Shown: piece by piece, positions 6,790 through 15,097 of the stretch | How positions within the stretch are numbered: position 1 is the first letter of the stretch | Layout of the letters: the number at the start of each line of letters is the position of its first letter | Assembly (NCBI GenBank): GCA_023252275.1 | Contig: JAHHGO010000004.1 | Coordinates: forward strand, 1 to 35,403 | Reading direction: 5' to 3' | Origin: Alphaproteobacteria bacterium | GTDB lineage: Bacteria; Pseudomonadota; Alphaproteobacteria; UBA11222 | DNA length: 35,403 nucleotides | Made by a program: the position numbers and the translations under genes | Notes under the pieces: generated by a model | Database searches by the model: none | The model's input: the letters and a program-made list of their open reading frames with translations, nothing else | What the model was told of the DNA's origin: nothing

Positions 6790-8160
6790 TCAGACGATAT
6801 GTTCGCTGACCCTGTTGCGGCCTTCGTGCTTGGCGCGGTAAAGCGCCTGATCGGCCCGCTTCAGTATGGCCTCGGGCGTATCATCAGCCCCCATCAGGCT
6901 GGTAACGCCGATGCTGGCCGTTACCTGGACGGGTTCGCCCCCTCCAATATCAAATGAAAATGTTTCCGTATGCTGACGAATGCGTTCCGCGACAAGCGAG
7001 GCGATCGCCATATCTGTTTCCGGCATAATGACGACAAACTCCTCGCCGCCAAACCGGCAAGCCAGATCAATACCGCGAATATTGCGCGAAATTCCGCTGG
7101 CAAACTGCTTGAGTATTTTGTCGCCCGCATCATGGCCGTGCGCGTCATTGATGTTTTTGAAGAAGTCGATATCAATCATCAGCAGCGATATGGGCCGTTC
7201 TTCCTCTTTGGCCCGCGCGGTCTGTATCTGAAGATGGGTTTCCATGTAGCGCCGGTTATAAAGGCCGGTCAGGGCGTCGGTCACCGCCATTTGCAGGCTG
7301 AGATGCAGATTACGGCGTAATCTGTCTTCGTAGCGGTGCCAGCGCAACTGGGTACGGATGCGGGCGAACAGTTCATTGCTTTCTATCGGCCGCACCAGAT
7401 AGTCATTGATCCCCATATCAAGACCGCGTGCAAGACGGCTGTCCTCGGAATCCTCGACAATGATCAGCAGCGGCACATTACGGGTTTCCTCGGCGGTCCG
7501 GAACTGCGAGCATAGCCGCAGGCCGTCATAATTGCGGATAGACAGGCTGACAATTATCAAATCAAAAGCGCCAGCTTTGCCCTGCCGAAGCGCCTCGGCC
7601 GGGTCATCCACAATCTGGGCCTGATGTCCGGCCTCATTGAGCGCCCCACTGACGCGCCCGCTGGAGCGCGCCTGATCATCAACAATCAGAATGCGTCCCT
7701 TGATGTCGCCGCTGTCTTCCCAGCCGGGCAAATCGCCCAGGCCAAGATTCTGGCCGGTAAGGTCGCGGGCGCGCAATTCATCGGTCATCATTTTCAGACG
7801 GATTAGGCTGCGCACGCGCGGGAACAGCGGATTGTTCTTGATTGGCTTGCTGATAAAATCATCCGCGCCGGACATCAGTCCCTGCACCCGGTCGGAAGGC
7901 TGATCCAGAGCTGTGACCATAATGATGGGAATATGCCTTAGACGCTCGTTTTCCTTGAGTTTGCGGCAGGCGGTGAAACCGTCCATGATCGGCATCATGA
8001 CGTCCAGCAGTATGATGTCCGGCATTTCAGCTTCGGCGACCTCAATCGCCTGCTGGCCGTTCACAGCGGTTATGACTTCATAATATTCGGCGCTAAGTTT
8101 TGCTTCGAGCAGCTTAACATTTGCCGGAACATCATCAACTACCAGCACTCGGGCAGTCAT
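6790..8160 (-). CDS. pleD: PleD-type response regulator and diguanylate cyclase (REC-REC-GGDEF)
   Basis: A 456-residue protein in the order REC1 (about 1-125), REC2 (about 153-275) and GGDEF (about 290-455). REC1 keeps the phosphoacceptor D53 (LLDVMMP), the same position as in Caulobacter PleD. REC2 has serine where the aspartate would be (IIVSLSIRNYDG), which fits a non-phosphorylated adaptor role. The active-site loop is GGEEF, and RGID five residues upstream is the inhibitory c-di-GMP site (RxxD). It makes c-di-GMP from GTP after phosphorylation-driven dimerisation and controls the swarmer-to-stalked type transition in Caulobacter. It lies 14 bases after divK in the same orientation, the classical alphaproteobacterial pair. 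Confidence 0.94.
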   Translation of the reverse strand: MTARVLVVDDVPANVKLLEAKLSAEYYEVITAVNGQQAIEVAEAEMPDIILLDVMMPIMDGFTACRKLKENERLRHIPIIMVTALDQPSDRVQGLMSGADDFISKPIKNNPLFPRVRSLIRLKMMTDELRARDLTGQNLGLGDLPGWEDSGDIKGRILIVDDQARSSGRVSGALNEAGHQAQIVDDPAEALRQGKAGAFDLIIVSLSIRNYDGLRLCSQFRTAEETRNVPLLIIVEDSEDSRLARGLDMGINDYLVRPIESNELFARIRTQLRWHRYEDRLRRNLHLSLQMAVTDALTGLYNRRYMETHLQIQTARAKEEERPISLLMIDIDFFKNINDAHGHDAGDKILKQFASGISRNIRGIDLACRFGGEEFVVIMPETDMAIASLVAERIRQHTETFSFDIGGGEPVQVTASIGVTSLMGADDTPEAILKRADQALYRAKHEGRNRVSEHIV

Positions 8161-8174
8161 TCATTCACACCTGT

Positions 8175-8540
8175 TCAATCGAGGAAACGACGTATGGTTG
8201 TCAGAAAGTCTGTGACCGAGATCGGCTTTGCAATATAGGCTTCACAACCGCCATCCTTAATCCTCGCCTCATCCCCCTTCATGGCAAAGGCCGTGATCGC
8301 CACAACTGGAATATGACGCGTATCGTCATCCTCCTTGATCCATTTGGCAACCTCAAGACCGGAGACGCCCGGCAATTGAATATCCATCAAAATGAGATCC
8401 GGCCTGTGCTTTTGCGCCAGTTCAAGCGCTTCCATGCCGTCAGATGTCTGAATGGTTGCGAAACCATGCGCCACCAGCAGATCGTGAAACAGCTTCATAT
8501 TCAGCTTGTTGTCTTCGCAGATGAGTACTGTCTTTGTCAT
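8175..8540 (-). CDS. divK: Single-domain response regulator DivK
   Basis: A stand-alone receiver domain of 121 residues. The ORF track begins three codons earlier (8549). I prefer the Met at 8540 because it gives [11 protein letters not shown] and places the phosphoacceptor aspartate ([10 protein letters not shown]) at D53, as in Caulobacter Div[17 protein letters not shown] and the lysine in YIAKPISV complete the receiver signature and match DivK almost word for word. DivK is phosphorylated by DivJ and dephosphorylated by PleC and helps set the cell-cycle polarity that leads to CtrA control. It is followed by pleD, probably as an operon. Confidence 0.93.
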   Translation of the reverse strand: MTKTVLICEDNKLNMKLFHDLLVAHGFATIQTSDGMEALELAQKHRPDLILMDIQLPGVSGLEVAKWIKEDDDTRHIPVVAITAFAMKGDEARIKDGGCEAYIAKPISVTDFLTTIRRFLD

Positions 8541-8748
8541 GGACACCATTACCCGATTTTTCTGGTTTACCTGCCACTACAACCCGTAATCAGTCTACGC
8601 TCAGAAAAGACCATAAGTCTTTCGCCTGCTCATATTCTGGTTCTTCAACTAGTGGGAGGTAAAGCCCGCATAAGGACAAGTGATTGCCACTGATCTCATT
8701 GCTCTTTAGACCCCCCATGATTTATAGATAGAATTAGTATTCTTCCAG

Positions 8749-8763
8749 TTAATTTTTATTCAA
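8749..8763. promoter_or_regulatory. CtrA-like half-matched site (TTAA-N7-TCAA)
   Basis: TTAA-TTTTTAT-TCAA in the divK/DUF3572 gap differs by one base from the CtrA consensus TTAA-N7-TTAA. It lies 11 bases before the DUF3572 start and about 210 bases upstream of divK. CtrA control of divK is known in Caulobacter, but a single near-match in an AT-rich gap is weak evidence. Confidence 0.3.
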
Positions 8764-8773
8764 CAGAAGCGGA

Positions 8774-9052
8774 ATGACCCAGGAACTAGCCGAAGCCTTA
8801 GCCTTACAGGCGCTCTCGCATATCGTTGCAGAATCAACACTTTGCAGCCGGTTTTTGGAACTGACCGGAATGTCTCCGGATGATCTGCGGGCTCGAATAG
8901 ATGATATTTCTGTTCTTGGCGCGGTTCTCGACTTTCTGCTTTCAGATGAACCCAGCTTGCTGGAATTCTGCACAGCAGCCGATATTGCCCCGCAATTACC
9001 CGCCAGAGCGCGTCTTGTGCTGATGGGCGATACCGCGTCTGAGTGGGGCTAG
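8774..9052 (+). CDS. DUF3572 family protein
   Basis: A 92-residue helical protein with the features of the alphaproteobacterial DUF3572 family: an N-terminal ALALQALSHIVAES, a middle RFLELTGMSPDDLRARI, and the C-terminal VLDFLLSDEPSLLEFC. No catalytic motif, signal peptide or membrane segment is visible, and the family has no established function. It is divergent from divK-pleD, and its 3' end is adjacent to the HAD-like gene, so the two probably form a short operon. Confidence 0.82.
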   Translation: MTQELAEALALQALSHIVAESTLCSRFLELTGMSPDDLRARIDDISVLGAVLDFLLSDEPSLLEFCTAADIAPQLPARARLVLMGDTASEWG

Positions 9053-9057
9053 ACCTG

Positions 9058-9717
9058 ATGGAACCCCACGTGCGCGGCCAGCTTGAGGGGCTTTCGCTGG
9101 ATCGCCAGCGCCCCCTTATCGTTACCGACGCCGACGAGGTGGTGGCCTATTTCATCGCCGGTCTGGAGAAGTTTCTGCTGCGCAACGGCCACTGGCTTGA
9201 TCTGAAAAGCTTTGCCATCACCGGCAATATCCGCCGGCAGGGCAGCAATGAGATCAGCACTCAGCCCCAGGTAAAGGAGATGCTTGGCAATTTTTTTGCC
9301 GAAGACACCGAATTGCTTGATCCGGTCGAGGGCGCGGCCGAGGCCTTGCAGGCGTTAAGCGCGCGGGCGCAGATCATTGTACTGAGCAATGTCGAACCCA
9401 AGGTGCATGCCGCGCGCCACCGGTGGCTGCGCCGGCATGGCATGGATTATCCGCTGATCGCTAATTCCGGTTCCAAGGGGCTGCCGCTTCGCTACCTTTC
9501 GGAACAGATAGATGCGCCGGTTTTCTTTCTGGATGATTTGCCGCCGCATCTGGACGCGGTAGCCGAACATGCAAGCCGTGTCTTCCTGTTGCACTTTATC
9601 GCCGATAAACGTCTGGCCGCGCTGGTTGGACCGGCGCAAAATTGCCAGTTGCACACCAGCAACTGGACAGAAGCCAGAAGCTTCATCGACACCAAACTTG
9701 ACGATATGGGATATTAG
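9058..9717 (+). CDS. HAD-like hydrolase family protein
   Basis: A predicted 219-residue HAD-fold protein. The ORF track uses a GTG at 9043; the ATG at 9058, preceded by GTGGGG, is the better start. HAD motifs are recognisable: motif I as VTDADE (DxD), motif II as VLSN, a lysine in GSKGLPL, and motif IV as FLDDLPPHLD. The cap region around residues 30-90 is not diagnostic. It is therefore likely to be a phosphatase or related enzyme acting on a small soluble substrate that I cannot name. It follows DUF3572 with a 5-base gap and converges on eipB with a 4-base overlap of stops. Confidence 0.68.
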   Translation: MEPHVRGQLEGLSLDRQRPLIVTDADEVVAYFIAGLEKFLLRNGHWLDLKSFAITGNIRRQGSNEISTQPQVKEMLGNFFAEDTELLDPVEGAAEALQALSARAQIIVLSNVEPKVHAARHRWLRRHGMDYPLIANSGSKGLPLRYLSEQIDAPVFFLDDLPPHLDAVAEHASRVFLLHFIADKRLAALVGPAQNCQLHTSNWTEARSFIDTKLDDMGY

Positions 9718-10601
9718 CAATCGGGCCGTTTATAGGTTTCGATACGCGACAGCGAAGCATATAGCGCAAACGCCCCATAATCCAAAATCAGATCGGAACT
9801 CACCCCATTGTCATATAATCTGAAGGCCATCTCGAATTCGGGCAGACCCTCATTTTGTTCAAGTCCATAATAGGACACCTGCACCGGCCACCAGGTAAGC
9901 CCGGAAACGGCGCCGGACACAGAATTATGCTCAGCAGGATTTTGGCCCTTCTGTTCCTTCTCAGCCTGCCCCGCGGCGCTAATAGTGGTTCCCGCGCCGA
10001 TCGAGGAAACCACCTCATAATAATCGGATTCCGAAGTGCCATCAAAAACCTGACGCGCAAAAATTTTGCGGCCCCCACGCGCGGCATCCAGCAGGGCCTG
10101 CAAATAGCCGCTGGGGAACAATACACCGGCGGGCAATATTACCTCCTTCTCAACCGGCTTGCGCATTATCGCCTTGCCCTGCCCCAGCGCCGATGCATAT
10201 TCGGCATTGCCGTCATATTCAGCCACCAGTCTGTTATCCAGCCGCTGACGCATGGAAAAGCGGAACCGCAAACCGTCCAGCGATTCCCAGGACGAGGCGG
10301 AAATATCACTCAGTGATTTCTCCCCCGTTTCATCCAGCATATCGGTAACAATACGCTGTTCGGAAATCAGGCCGTCACAGGTTTCCTGCCATTGCGTCAC
10401 CATGCGTCCCTGTACGCTGGAAACCTGGCCGCTATTCTGGCGATCCGCCAACGACACATTGTAAATGGCCCGGTGAGACAACATTGGCGGATGAGCGGCC
10501 AGCGCCTCCACCGCCCACGTATTGCCGGCGCCATCCCCCGCCAGCAAAATAAGCACCGAGAACAGGCCGCATGCCTGACGTTTAATCCAGATCCTGTTCA
10601 T
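9714..10601 (-). CDS. eipB: Cell-envelope integrity protein EipB (DUF1849)
   Basis: A 295-residue periplasmic protein of the DUF1849/EipB family. An N-terminal hydrophobic signal (CGLFSVLILLAGDGAG) precedes the conserved beta-rich region beginning LSHRAIYNVSLAD. Two cysteines matter: C75 (QETCDG) and the final residue C295 (KRPDC). EipB in Brucella has a conserved disulfide linking an early cysteine to one near the C-terminus, and this arrangement fits. EipB forms a spiral-like beta structure in the periplasm and is needed for envelope stability. The RBS GGGAAAGC precedes the start. Its 3' end overlaps the convergent HAD-like gene by 4 bases. Confidence 0.87.
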   Translation of the reverse strand: MNRIWIKRQACGLFSVLILLAGDGAGNTWAVEALAAHPPMLSHRAIYNVSLADRQNSGQVSSVQGRMVTQWQETCDGLISEQRIVTDMLDETGEKSLSDISASSWESLDGLRFRFSMRQRLDNRLVAEYDGNAEYASALGQGKAIMRKPVEKEVILPAGVLFPSGYLQALLDAARGGRKIFARQVFDGTSESDYYEVVSSIGAGTTISAAGQAEKEQKGQNPAEHNSVSGAVSGLTWWPVQVSYYGLEQNEGLPEFEMAFRLYDNGVSSDLILDYGAFALYASLSRIETYKRPDC

Positions 10602-10901
10602 ATAAAGCTTTCCCGGGCGGCGTTCGCAAAATTTATCGTGTAGTTAGCTTATAGAGATTCGGCTGTAACGCCACGGGTCATGGCAAGAAAAGTCAATAAA
10701 AGCCAAAAAAAGTCCAAACCGGCGCATGGATGGGTGTAACCGGGAAAATCTTTCCCGGCCATGGGCATTTGTTACCGGGCGCCAGCTTTACTGGCTGCCA
10801 TTTTTGACGGCTTTATTGGGTTTTTGGTGTGGCACGAACCCTGCTTTTGAACCGGCAGGTGAAGTGTATCCTGCGCGCGCCCAACATAATGGACGGTCAA
10901 A
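10602..10901. other. Divergent intergenic region between eipB and a GGDEF gene
   Basis: This 300-base gap holds the promoters of two divergent genes but I could not define a good -35/-10 pair. Visible structure: a perfect 8-bp inverted repeat CCGGGAAA-ATC-TTTCCCGG at 10740-10758, and GCCAG-CTTTA-CTGGC at 10781-10795 followed within a few bases by TTTTT. The first is a candidate operator. The second is terminator-like on the plus strand but would serve no plus-strand gene upstream. No ORF here looks coding. Confidence 0.5.
10740..10758. repeat. Perfect inverted repeat CCGGGAAA-N3-TTTCCCGG
   Basis: Eight-base arms around a three-base centre (ATC), about 145 bases before the GGDEF gene and 140 before eipB. 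The short centre suits a dimeric regulator site better than an RNA hairpin. The regulator is unknown. Confidence 0.5.
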
Positions 10902-11615
10902 ATGAGCCAGTCGTTAGTCAAGAATTCACAACCGCACCCCATGCAGGGGATGGCCGCTGTCACGACGCAGCAATTGCGCAAATTATGCGAAATTCAGAGC
11001 CTGTCCGTTGAGCCTGAAAATAGCGCTTTTCTTACCGAGGTGCGCAATCTGGCCGCGCAGGCGGAGGAGTGCATCGCCGAGCAGGAGGCGCGTATCCATC
11101 ATCTGGAATCCCTGACCAGCACGGATGAACTTACCGGATTGCTGAACCGCCGGGGCTTTATGGATGGTCTGAACCGGGCGCTGCAATCTGCGCGCCGTTA
11201 TGAGGAAGAAGGGGTTCTGTCCTTTATCGATCTGGACGGGTTCAAAACCATTAATGACACCTATGGTCATCCGGCGGGCGATATGGTGCTGCGCCGGGTT
11301 GGCGAACTGCTGCTGAGCAATATCCGCAAGACCGATCTGGTGGCGCGTCTTGGCGGCGATGAATATGCCGTTCTGTTTATCCATGCCGTCAAACAGGTCG
11401 GCCGCAAGCGCGCCGAAATCTTGCGCCATATTCTCAATAATAGCACCCTGACTTATGGCGATGCGTCCATTCCCATCCGGGCGAGCATTGGCTCAGCCGA
11501 TTATAATGGCTGGTCGCTGCCGGAAGAATTGCTGCGCAAGGCCGACCGCGCCATGTACCGCCAGAAACATCGCCGGGCGCGCAATCTGAGCCTGATCAGC
11601 CAGCGCGATAATTAA
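10902..11615 (+). CDS. Diguanylate cyclase (GGDEF domain, no receiver)
   Basis: A 237-residue protein. An N-terminal region of about 65 residues has helical, partly coiled-coil character (LAAQAEECIAEQEARIHHLE) and would suit dimerisation. The GGDEF domain follows (about 70-235) with DELTGLLNRRGF at its start. The active loop is GGDEY and the I-site RKTD lies five residues upstream (RKTDLVARLGGDEY), so product inhibition is expected. It lacks a receiver, PAS or membrane domain, so the activating signal is not visible. A second, RBS-poor Met lies at residue 14. It converges on aguA with a 4-base overlap. c-di-GMP synthesis is well supported; the specific pathway is not. Confidence 0.9.
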   Translation: MSQSLVKNSQPHPMQGMAAVTTQQLRKLCEIQSLSVEPENSAFLTEVRNLAAQAEECIAEQEARIHHLESLTSTDELTGLLNRRGFMDGLNRALQSARRYEEEGVLSFIDLDGFKTINDTYGHPAGDMVLRRVGELLLSNIRKTDLVARLGGDEYAVLFIHAVKQVGRKRAEILRHILNNSTLTYGDASIPIRASIGSADYNGWSLPEELLRKADRAMYRQKHRRARNLSLISQRDN

Positions 11616-12625
11616 ACAGCGGGCATTTGCTGCGTGATGCAATGGATGCCGCCGCCGCCCTGAACAATGTCCAGCGCCGGCACCTGCACCAATTCGCGTC
11701 CGGGAAACATGGCCGCCAGAATTTGCCGTGCGGGCGCATCGGCGGGATCGTCAAATGACGGCATGATCAACCCGCCATTCACCAGATAAAAATTTATATA
11801 GGACAGCGTCAAACGCTTGCCGTTTTTGTCGTTGCGGGGTTTCGGCGCGGGCAATTCGACAATTTCCAGCTGCTTGCCGCGCGCATCCAGCGCGGCGTTC
11901 AGGCAGGCGCGATTGGCGGCAACAATCGGATAATTTGCGTCAGCCGGATCGTCGCAGCCCTGAAGCAGCACACGGCCCGGCGCCGAAAAGCAGGCCACAT
12001 TATCAATATGACCATCGGTTTCATCGCCGCTCAAACCTTCGGCCAGCCAGATTATTTTTGAAACGCCAAGCAGCTTTTTCAAAACATCTTCCACCTGATC
12101 CCGGCCCATGCCGGGATTGCGATTGGTGTTCAGCAGGCATTGTTCGGTTGTCAGCAAGGTTCCCGCGCCATCCACATGCAGCGCGCCGCCCTCGGCGGTC
12201 AATGCGGCTTGATGGCAGGCAATGCCCAGTTCATCCAGAATCACCCCGGCGATCCGCGCATCCTTGTCATGCGGCGTATATTTTCCGCCCCAGCCATTGA
12301 AGCGCCAGCACACCCCCGCAAGCTCACCCTGCCCGAGGCGCACAAAGCTGGGGCCGGTGTCACGCATCCAGGAATCATCGATTGCGTGGGCACTGATCGT
12401 AACCATATCGCCGCAAGCAGCGCGCGCGGCCTGAGCCTGTTCGGGATTGGCAATGAGGGTGACCGGCTCAAAGCGGGCAATCGCCCTGGCCACGGCGGCA
12501 TAAGCCAGCCGCGCCTTTTCCAGCGCCGCCGCACTGCCCCACAGGCTGTCGCGGCAGGGCCAGGCCATGAAGCTGCGCTGATGCGGCTCCCACTCCGCGG
12601 GCATGGTCGGGCTGGAAGTTGTCAT
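11612..12625 (-). CDS. aguA: Agmatine deiminase
   Basis: A 337-residue member of the agmatine deiminase/PAD family, close to family length. It opens with the family signature MPAEWEPHQRSFMAWPC and carries DDSWMRDTGPSFV (substrate-contact region), GDETDGHIDN with H206, and the catalytic cysteine C329 in GGGGIHCITQQMP. It hydrolyses agmatine to N-carbamoylputrescine and ammonia in putrescine synthesis. No aguB (N-carbamoylputrescine amidase) is seen in the window. It is divergent from a RidA-family gene, with 53 bases between the starts. A general peptidyl-arginine deiminase annotation is the alternative, but the motifs and length favour the small-molecule enzyme. Confidence 0.9.
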   Translation of the reverse strand: MTTSSPTMPAEWEPHQRSFMAWPCRDSLWGSAAALEKARLAYAAVARAIARFEPVTLIANPEQAQAARAACGDMVTISAHAIDDSWMRDTGPSFVRLGQGELAGVCWRFNGWGGKYTPHDKDARIAGVILDELGIACHQAALTAEGGALHVDGAGTLLTTEQCLLNTNRNPGMGRDQVEDVLKKLLGVSKIIWLAEGLSGDETDGHIDNVACFSAPGRVLLQGCDDPADANYPIVAANRACLNAALDARGKQLEIVELPAPKPRNDKNGKRLTLSYINFYLVNGGLIMPSFDDPADAPARQILAAMFPGRELVQVPALDIVQGGGGIHCITQQMPAV

Positions 12626-12678
12626 GACGTTCTGTTCATTCCGATGCTATTATGCACTCACCATGCAGGAGTCTTCAC

Positions 12679-13155
12679 ATGACTAATAGCACAGAGCAAC
12701 GCCTCGCTGAATTGGGTATTGAACTGCCAAAGCCCCGGCCGCCCGCGGCTAATTACACGCCCTATGTGATTACCGGCGATCTGGTGTTCATTTCGGGCCA
12801 GGTGCCGGTTGGGCCAAAGGGGCTGGAATGGCGCGGCAAATGCGGGGCCGCATTTGATGTGGCAGGCGGCCAGCAGGCGGCTCGCCTGTGCGCCATCAAT
12901 CTGCTGGCGGCGCTGCGCGAGGCCTGTGATGGCGATCTCGACCGGGTGCGCCGTTGTGTGCGCATCGAGGGGTTTGTCAATTCGACGCCGGAATTTGGCG
13001 ATCATCCCGCCGTGATGAATGGCGCATCGGATCTTATCGCTGAAGTGCTTGGGCCCAAAGGCGTACATACGCGCTTTGCGGTCGGCTGCAACAGCCTGCC
13101 TTTTGATGTCGCGGTCGAAGTGGCGGGCGTTTTTGAAATCGGGCCTGCCCGTTAA
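12679..13155 (+). CDS. RidA family protein (YjgF/YER057c/UK114-like)
   Basis: The ORF track begins at 12652, but CAGGAG at 12664-12669 fits the ATG at 12679 (MTNSTEQRLAELGIELPKP), giving 158 residues. The chorismate-mutase-like fold is evident from LVFISGQVP near residue 40 and from the C-terminal TRFAVGCNSLPFDVAVEV. Its arginine aligns with the imine-contacting Arg of RidA. RidA removes reactive enamine/imine intermediates of amino-acid metabolism. This is the longer subtype often found in alphaproteobacteria, so the activity may differ from classical RidA. It is the first gene of a tight run with the GDPD gene, three bases downstream. Confidence 0.85.
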   Translation: MTNSTEQRLAELGIELPKPRPPAANYTPYVITGDLVFISGQVPVGPKGLEWRGKCGAAFDVAGGQQAARLCAINLLAALREACDGDLDRVRRCVRIEGFVNSTPEFGDHPAVMNGASDLIAEVLGPKGVHTRFAVGCNSLPFDVAVEVAGVFEIGPAR

Positions 13156-13158
13156 GCC

Positions 13159-13896
13159 ATGACTGAATGGTTGAAAAAATATCTCTATAGCCATCGCGGG
13201 CTGTTTGATAATGCGGGCGCCGCGCCCGAAAACAGTCTGGCTGCGTTTCAGGCTTCGGTCCAAAAGGGCTATGGCATGGAACTGGATGTGCAGGCGGCGG
13301 GCGATGGCGTACCGGTGGTGTTTCATGATTTTACTCTGGATCGCATGACAAATGCGAAGGGACCGGTTGCGGGGCTGGATCACAAAGCGCTGGGAAAACT
13401 GCGTCTTCTGAACAGCCCGGAATATATTCCGGCATTTGCCGAAATGCTGGCATGGGTGGCTGGCCGCGCGCCTCTGCTGATCGAGATCAAGGTGCCCAAA
13501 AATGCGCGCATCGGACCGCTGGAGGCGCGTATCGCCGAACTGCTGGCGGATTATTCCGGGCCATTCGCCGTGCAATCTTTTAATCCGGCCAGCATGGCCT
13601 GGTTTGTTGAAAATGCGCCGGCCTATACCCGCGGGCAGATCGCGCAGAATTTTGTTTCCCGGCCGGAGCGCGGCCTGGCCTGGGCGCAACGGCTGGCCTG
13701 GGGAAAATTATGGAGCTGCGAGAAAAGCCAGCCGCATTTTATATCCTATAATGTGCGGGATCTGCCGGGGCCAGCCACCCGCGCCGTCCGGCGTCAGCGC
13801 ATTCCACTGCTATGCTGGACCGTGCGCACGGCGCAGCAAACCGCCATCGCACGGCGCTATACGGACAGTTTTATATTTGAGGGATTTAATGCCTGA
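13159..13896 (+). CDS. Glycerophosphodiester phosphodiesterase family protein (GDPD)
   Basis: A 245-residue cytoplasmic GDPD-fold protein. The signature HRG (YSHRGLFDNAGAAPENS) with the acid pair ELDVQ and HDFTLDRMT gives the metal ligands and the catalytic histidines. The lysine in LLIEIKVPKN is the usual substrate-binding residue. It likely splits glycerophosphodiesters into glycerol-3-phosphate and an alcohol. There is no signal peptide, which resembles UgpQ rather than the periplasmic GlpQ. It begins three bases after ridA and overlaps the next gene by 8 bases (ATGCCTGA). Confidence 0.88.
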   Translation: MTEWLKKYLYSHRGLFDNAGAAPENSLAAFQASVQKGYGMELDVQAAGDGVPVVFHDFTLDRMTNAKGPVAGLDHKALGKLRLLNSPEYIPAFAEMLAWVAGRAPLLIEIKVPKNARIGPLEARIAELLADYSGPFAVQSFNPASMAWFVENAPAYTRGQIAQNFVSRPERGLAWAQRLAWGKLWSCEKSQPHFISYNVRDLPGPATRAVRRQRIPLLCWTVRTAQQTAIARRYTDSFIFEGFNA

Positions 13897-15097
13897 CACT
13901 GGCGGAAAGCTTCGCGCACGCATTATCGAAAGCATTGATGCAATCAGCGCCGCGCAATGGGACGCTTGCGCCAACCCCGCCGGCTTGCCGCCGGGGGAAG
14001 AAGTTCCCTATATCCCGTTCCTGTCGCATGCTTTTCTGCTGGCGCTGGAAAAATCCGGATCGGCGACGCCAGAGACCGGCTGGGCGCCGCGACATCTGCT
14101 TCTGGAAGCCGCCGATGGCAGTCTGATGGGCGCCATGCCGATGTATCTCAAATCGCATTCCCAGGGCGAATATGTCTTTGATCATTCCTGGGCCGACGCC
14201 TATCACCGGGCGGGCGGGGATTATTATCCCAAGCTGCAGGTCTGTGTGCCTTTTACGCCCGCCCCCGGGCGGCGCATTCTGATCCGCCCGCATCCCAACG
14301 CTGTGCTGCATCGCGAGGCTCTGATCCAGACCAGCAAGGAAATTGCCGGAAGGTCGGGGGTTTCATCGCTGCATGTCACTTTCATGGAAAAACAGGAATG
14401 GGAGCGGCTTGGCGCGGCTGATTTCCTGCAACGCACGGATTATCAATTCCACTGGATGAACCAGGACTATCAGGATTTTGACGATTTCCTGAACAGCCTG
14501 AATTCGCGCAAACGCAAACAGATCCGCAAGGAACGCCGCGAAGCGCTGGCCAATGGCGTCACAGTTGAAATGCTGACCGGCGCGGCGATCACCGAAGCGC
14601 ATTGGCAGGCGTTTTACCGCTGCTATATGAATACCGGGCGCAACAAATGGGGGCGGCCCTATCTGACGCGGCAGTTTTTCAGCATGATCGGCGAAACTCT
14701 GGCGGATAAAATCGCGCTGGTCATGTGCAGCCGCGACGGCAAACTGATCGCGGGCGCCATAAATTTTATCGGCGATGAAGCCCTGTTCGGGCGCAACTGG
14801 GGCTGTATCGAGGAGCATCCGTTCCTGCATTTCGAAGCCTGTTACTATCAGGCCATCGAATTCGCCATTCAACGCCGCCTGCCCCGCGTCGAGGCGGGCG
14901 CACAGGGCGCGCATAAGCTGGCGCGCGGCTATCTTCCCAATCTGACCTATAGCGCGCACTGGATCAGGGAGCCGCGGCTGCGCGATGCAATCGCGCATTT
15001 CCTGACCCAGGAACGCATGCATGTCAGCCAGGATTCGGAAATACTGGCTGGGCATTCGCCATTCAGAAGAAATCCGGACGAGGAGGAAGAAGAATGA
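13889..15097 (+). CDS. GNAT-like protein of the DUF482 family (COG3146)
   Basis: The ORF track starts at 13502, but that extension is a shadow of the GDPD gene. The true ATG is at 13889, preceded by GAGGGA, giving 402 residues. The protein carries the DUF482 hallmarks: VPYIPFLSHAFLLALE, a middle FHWMNQDYQDFDDFLNSLNSRKRKQIRKERR and a C-terminal HKLARGYLPNLTYSAHWI. The fold is FemAB/GNAT-like, annotated as peptidoglycan biosynthesis/recognition, but the substrate is unproven. It overlaps GDPD by 8 bases and HIT by 4 (ATGA), so all three are translationally coupled. Confidence 0.85.
   Translation: MPDTGGKLRARIIESIDAISAAQWDACANPAGLPPGEEVPYIPFLSHAFLLALEKSGSATPETGWAPRHLLLEAADGSLMGAMPMYLKSHSQGEYVFDHSWADAYHRAGGDYYPKLQVCVPFTPAPGRRILIRPHPNAVLHREALIQTSKEIAGRSGVSSLHVTFMEKQEWERLGAADFLQRTDYQFHWMNQDYQDFDDFLNSLNSRKRKQIRKERREALANGVTVEMLTGAAITEAHWQAFYRCYMNTGRNKWGRPYLTRQFFSMIGETLADKIALVMCSRDGKLIAGAINFIGDEALFGRNWGCIEEHPFLHFEACYYQAIEFAIQRRLPRVEAGAQGAHKLARGYLPNLTYSAHWIREPRLRDAIAHFLTQERMHVSQDSEILAGHSPFRRNPDEEEEE

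Noticed and set aside
10781-10806. Plus-strand intrinsic terminator (GCCAG/CTGGC then TTTTT)
   Set aside because: The stem is only 5 bp and no plus-strand gene lies upstream that would need it.
12658-13689. Minus-strand ORF of 343 aa spanning the RidA and GDPD genes
   Set aside because: It lies antisense to two well-supported genes, is rich in Arg and His as expected for a GC-rich shadow frame, and has no recognisable motif.
13502-13888. N-terminal extension of the DUF482 ORF into the GDPD gene
   Set aside because: The extension is out of frame with GDPD and Arg/Pro-rich, while the ATG at 13889 has an RBS and a family-like N-terminus.
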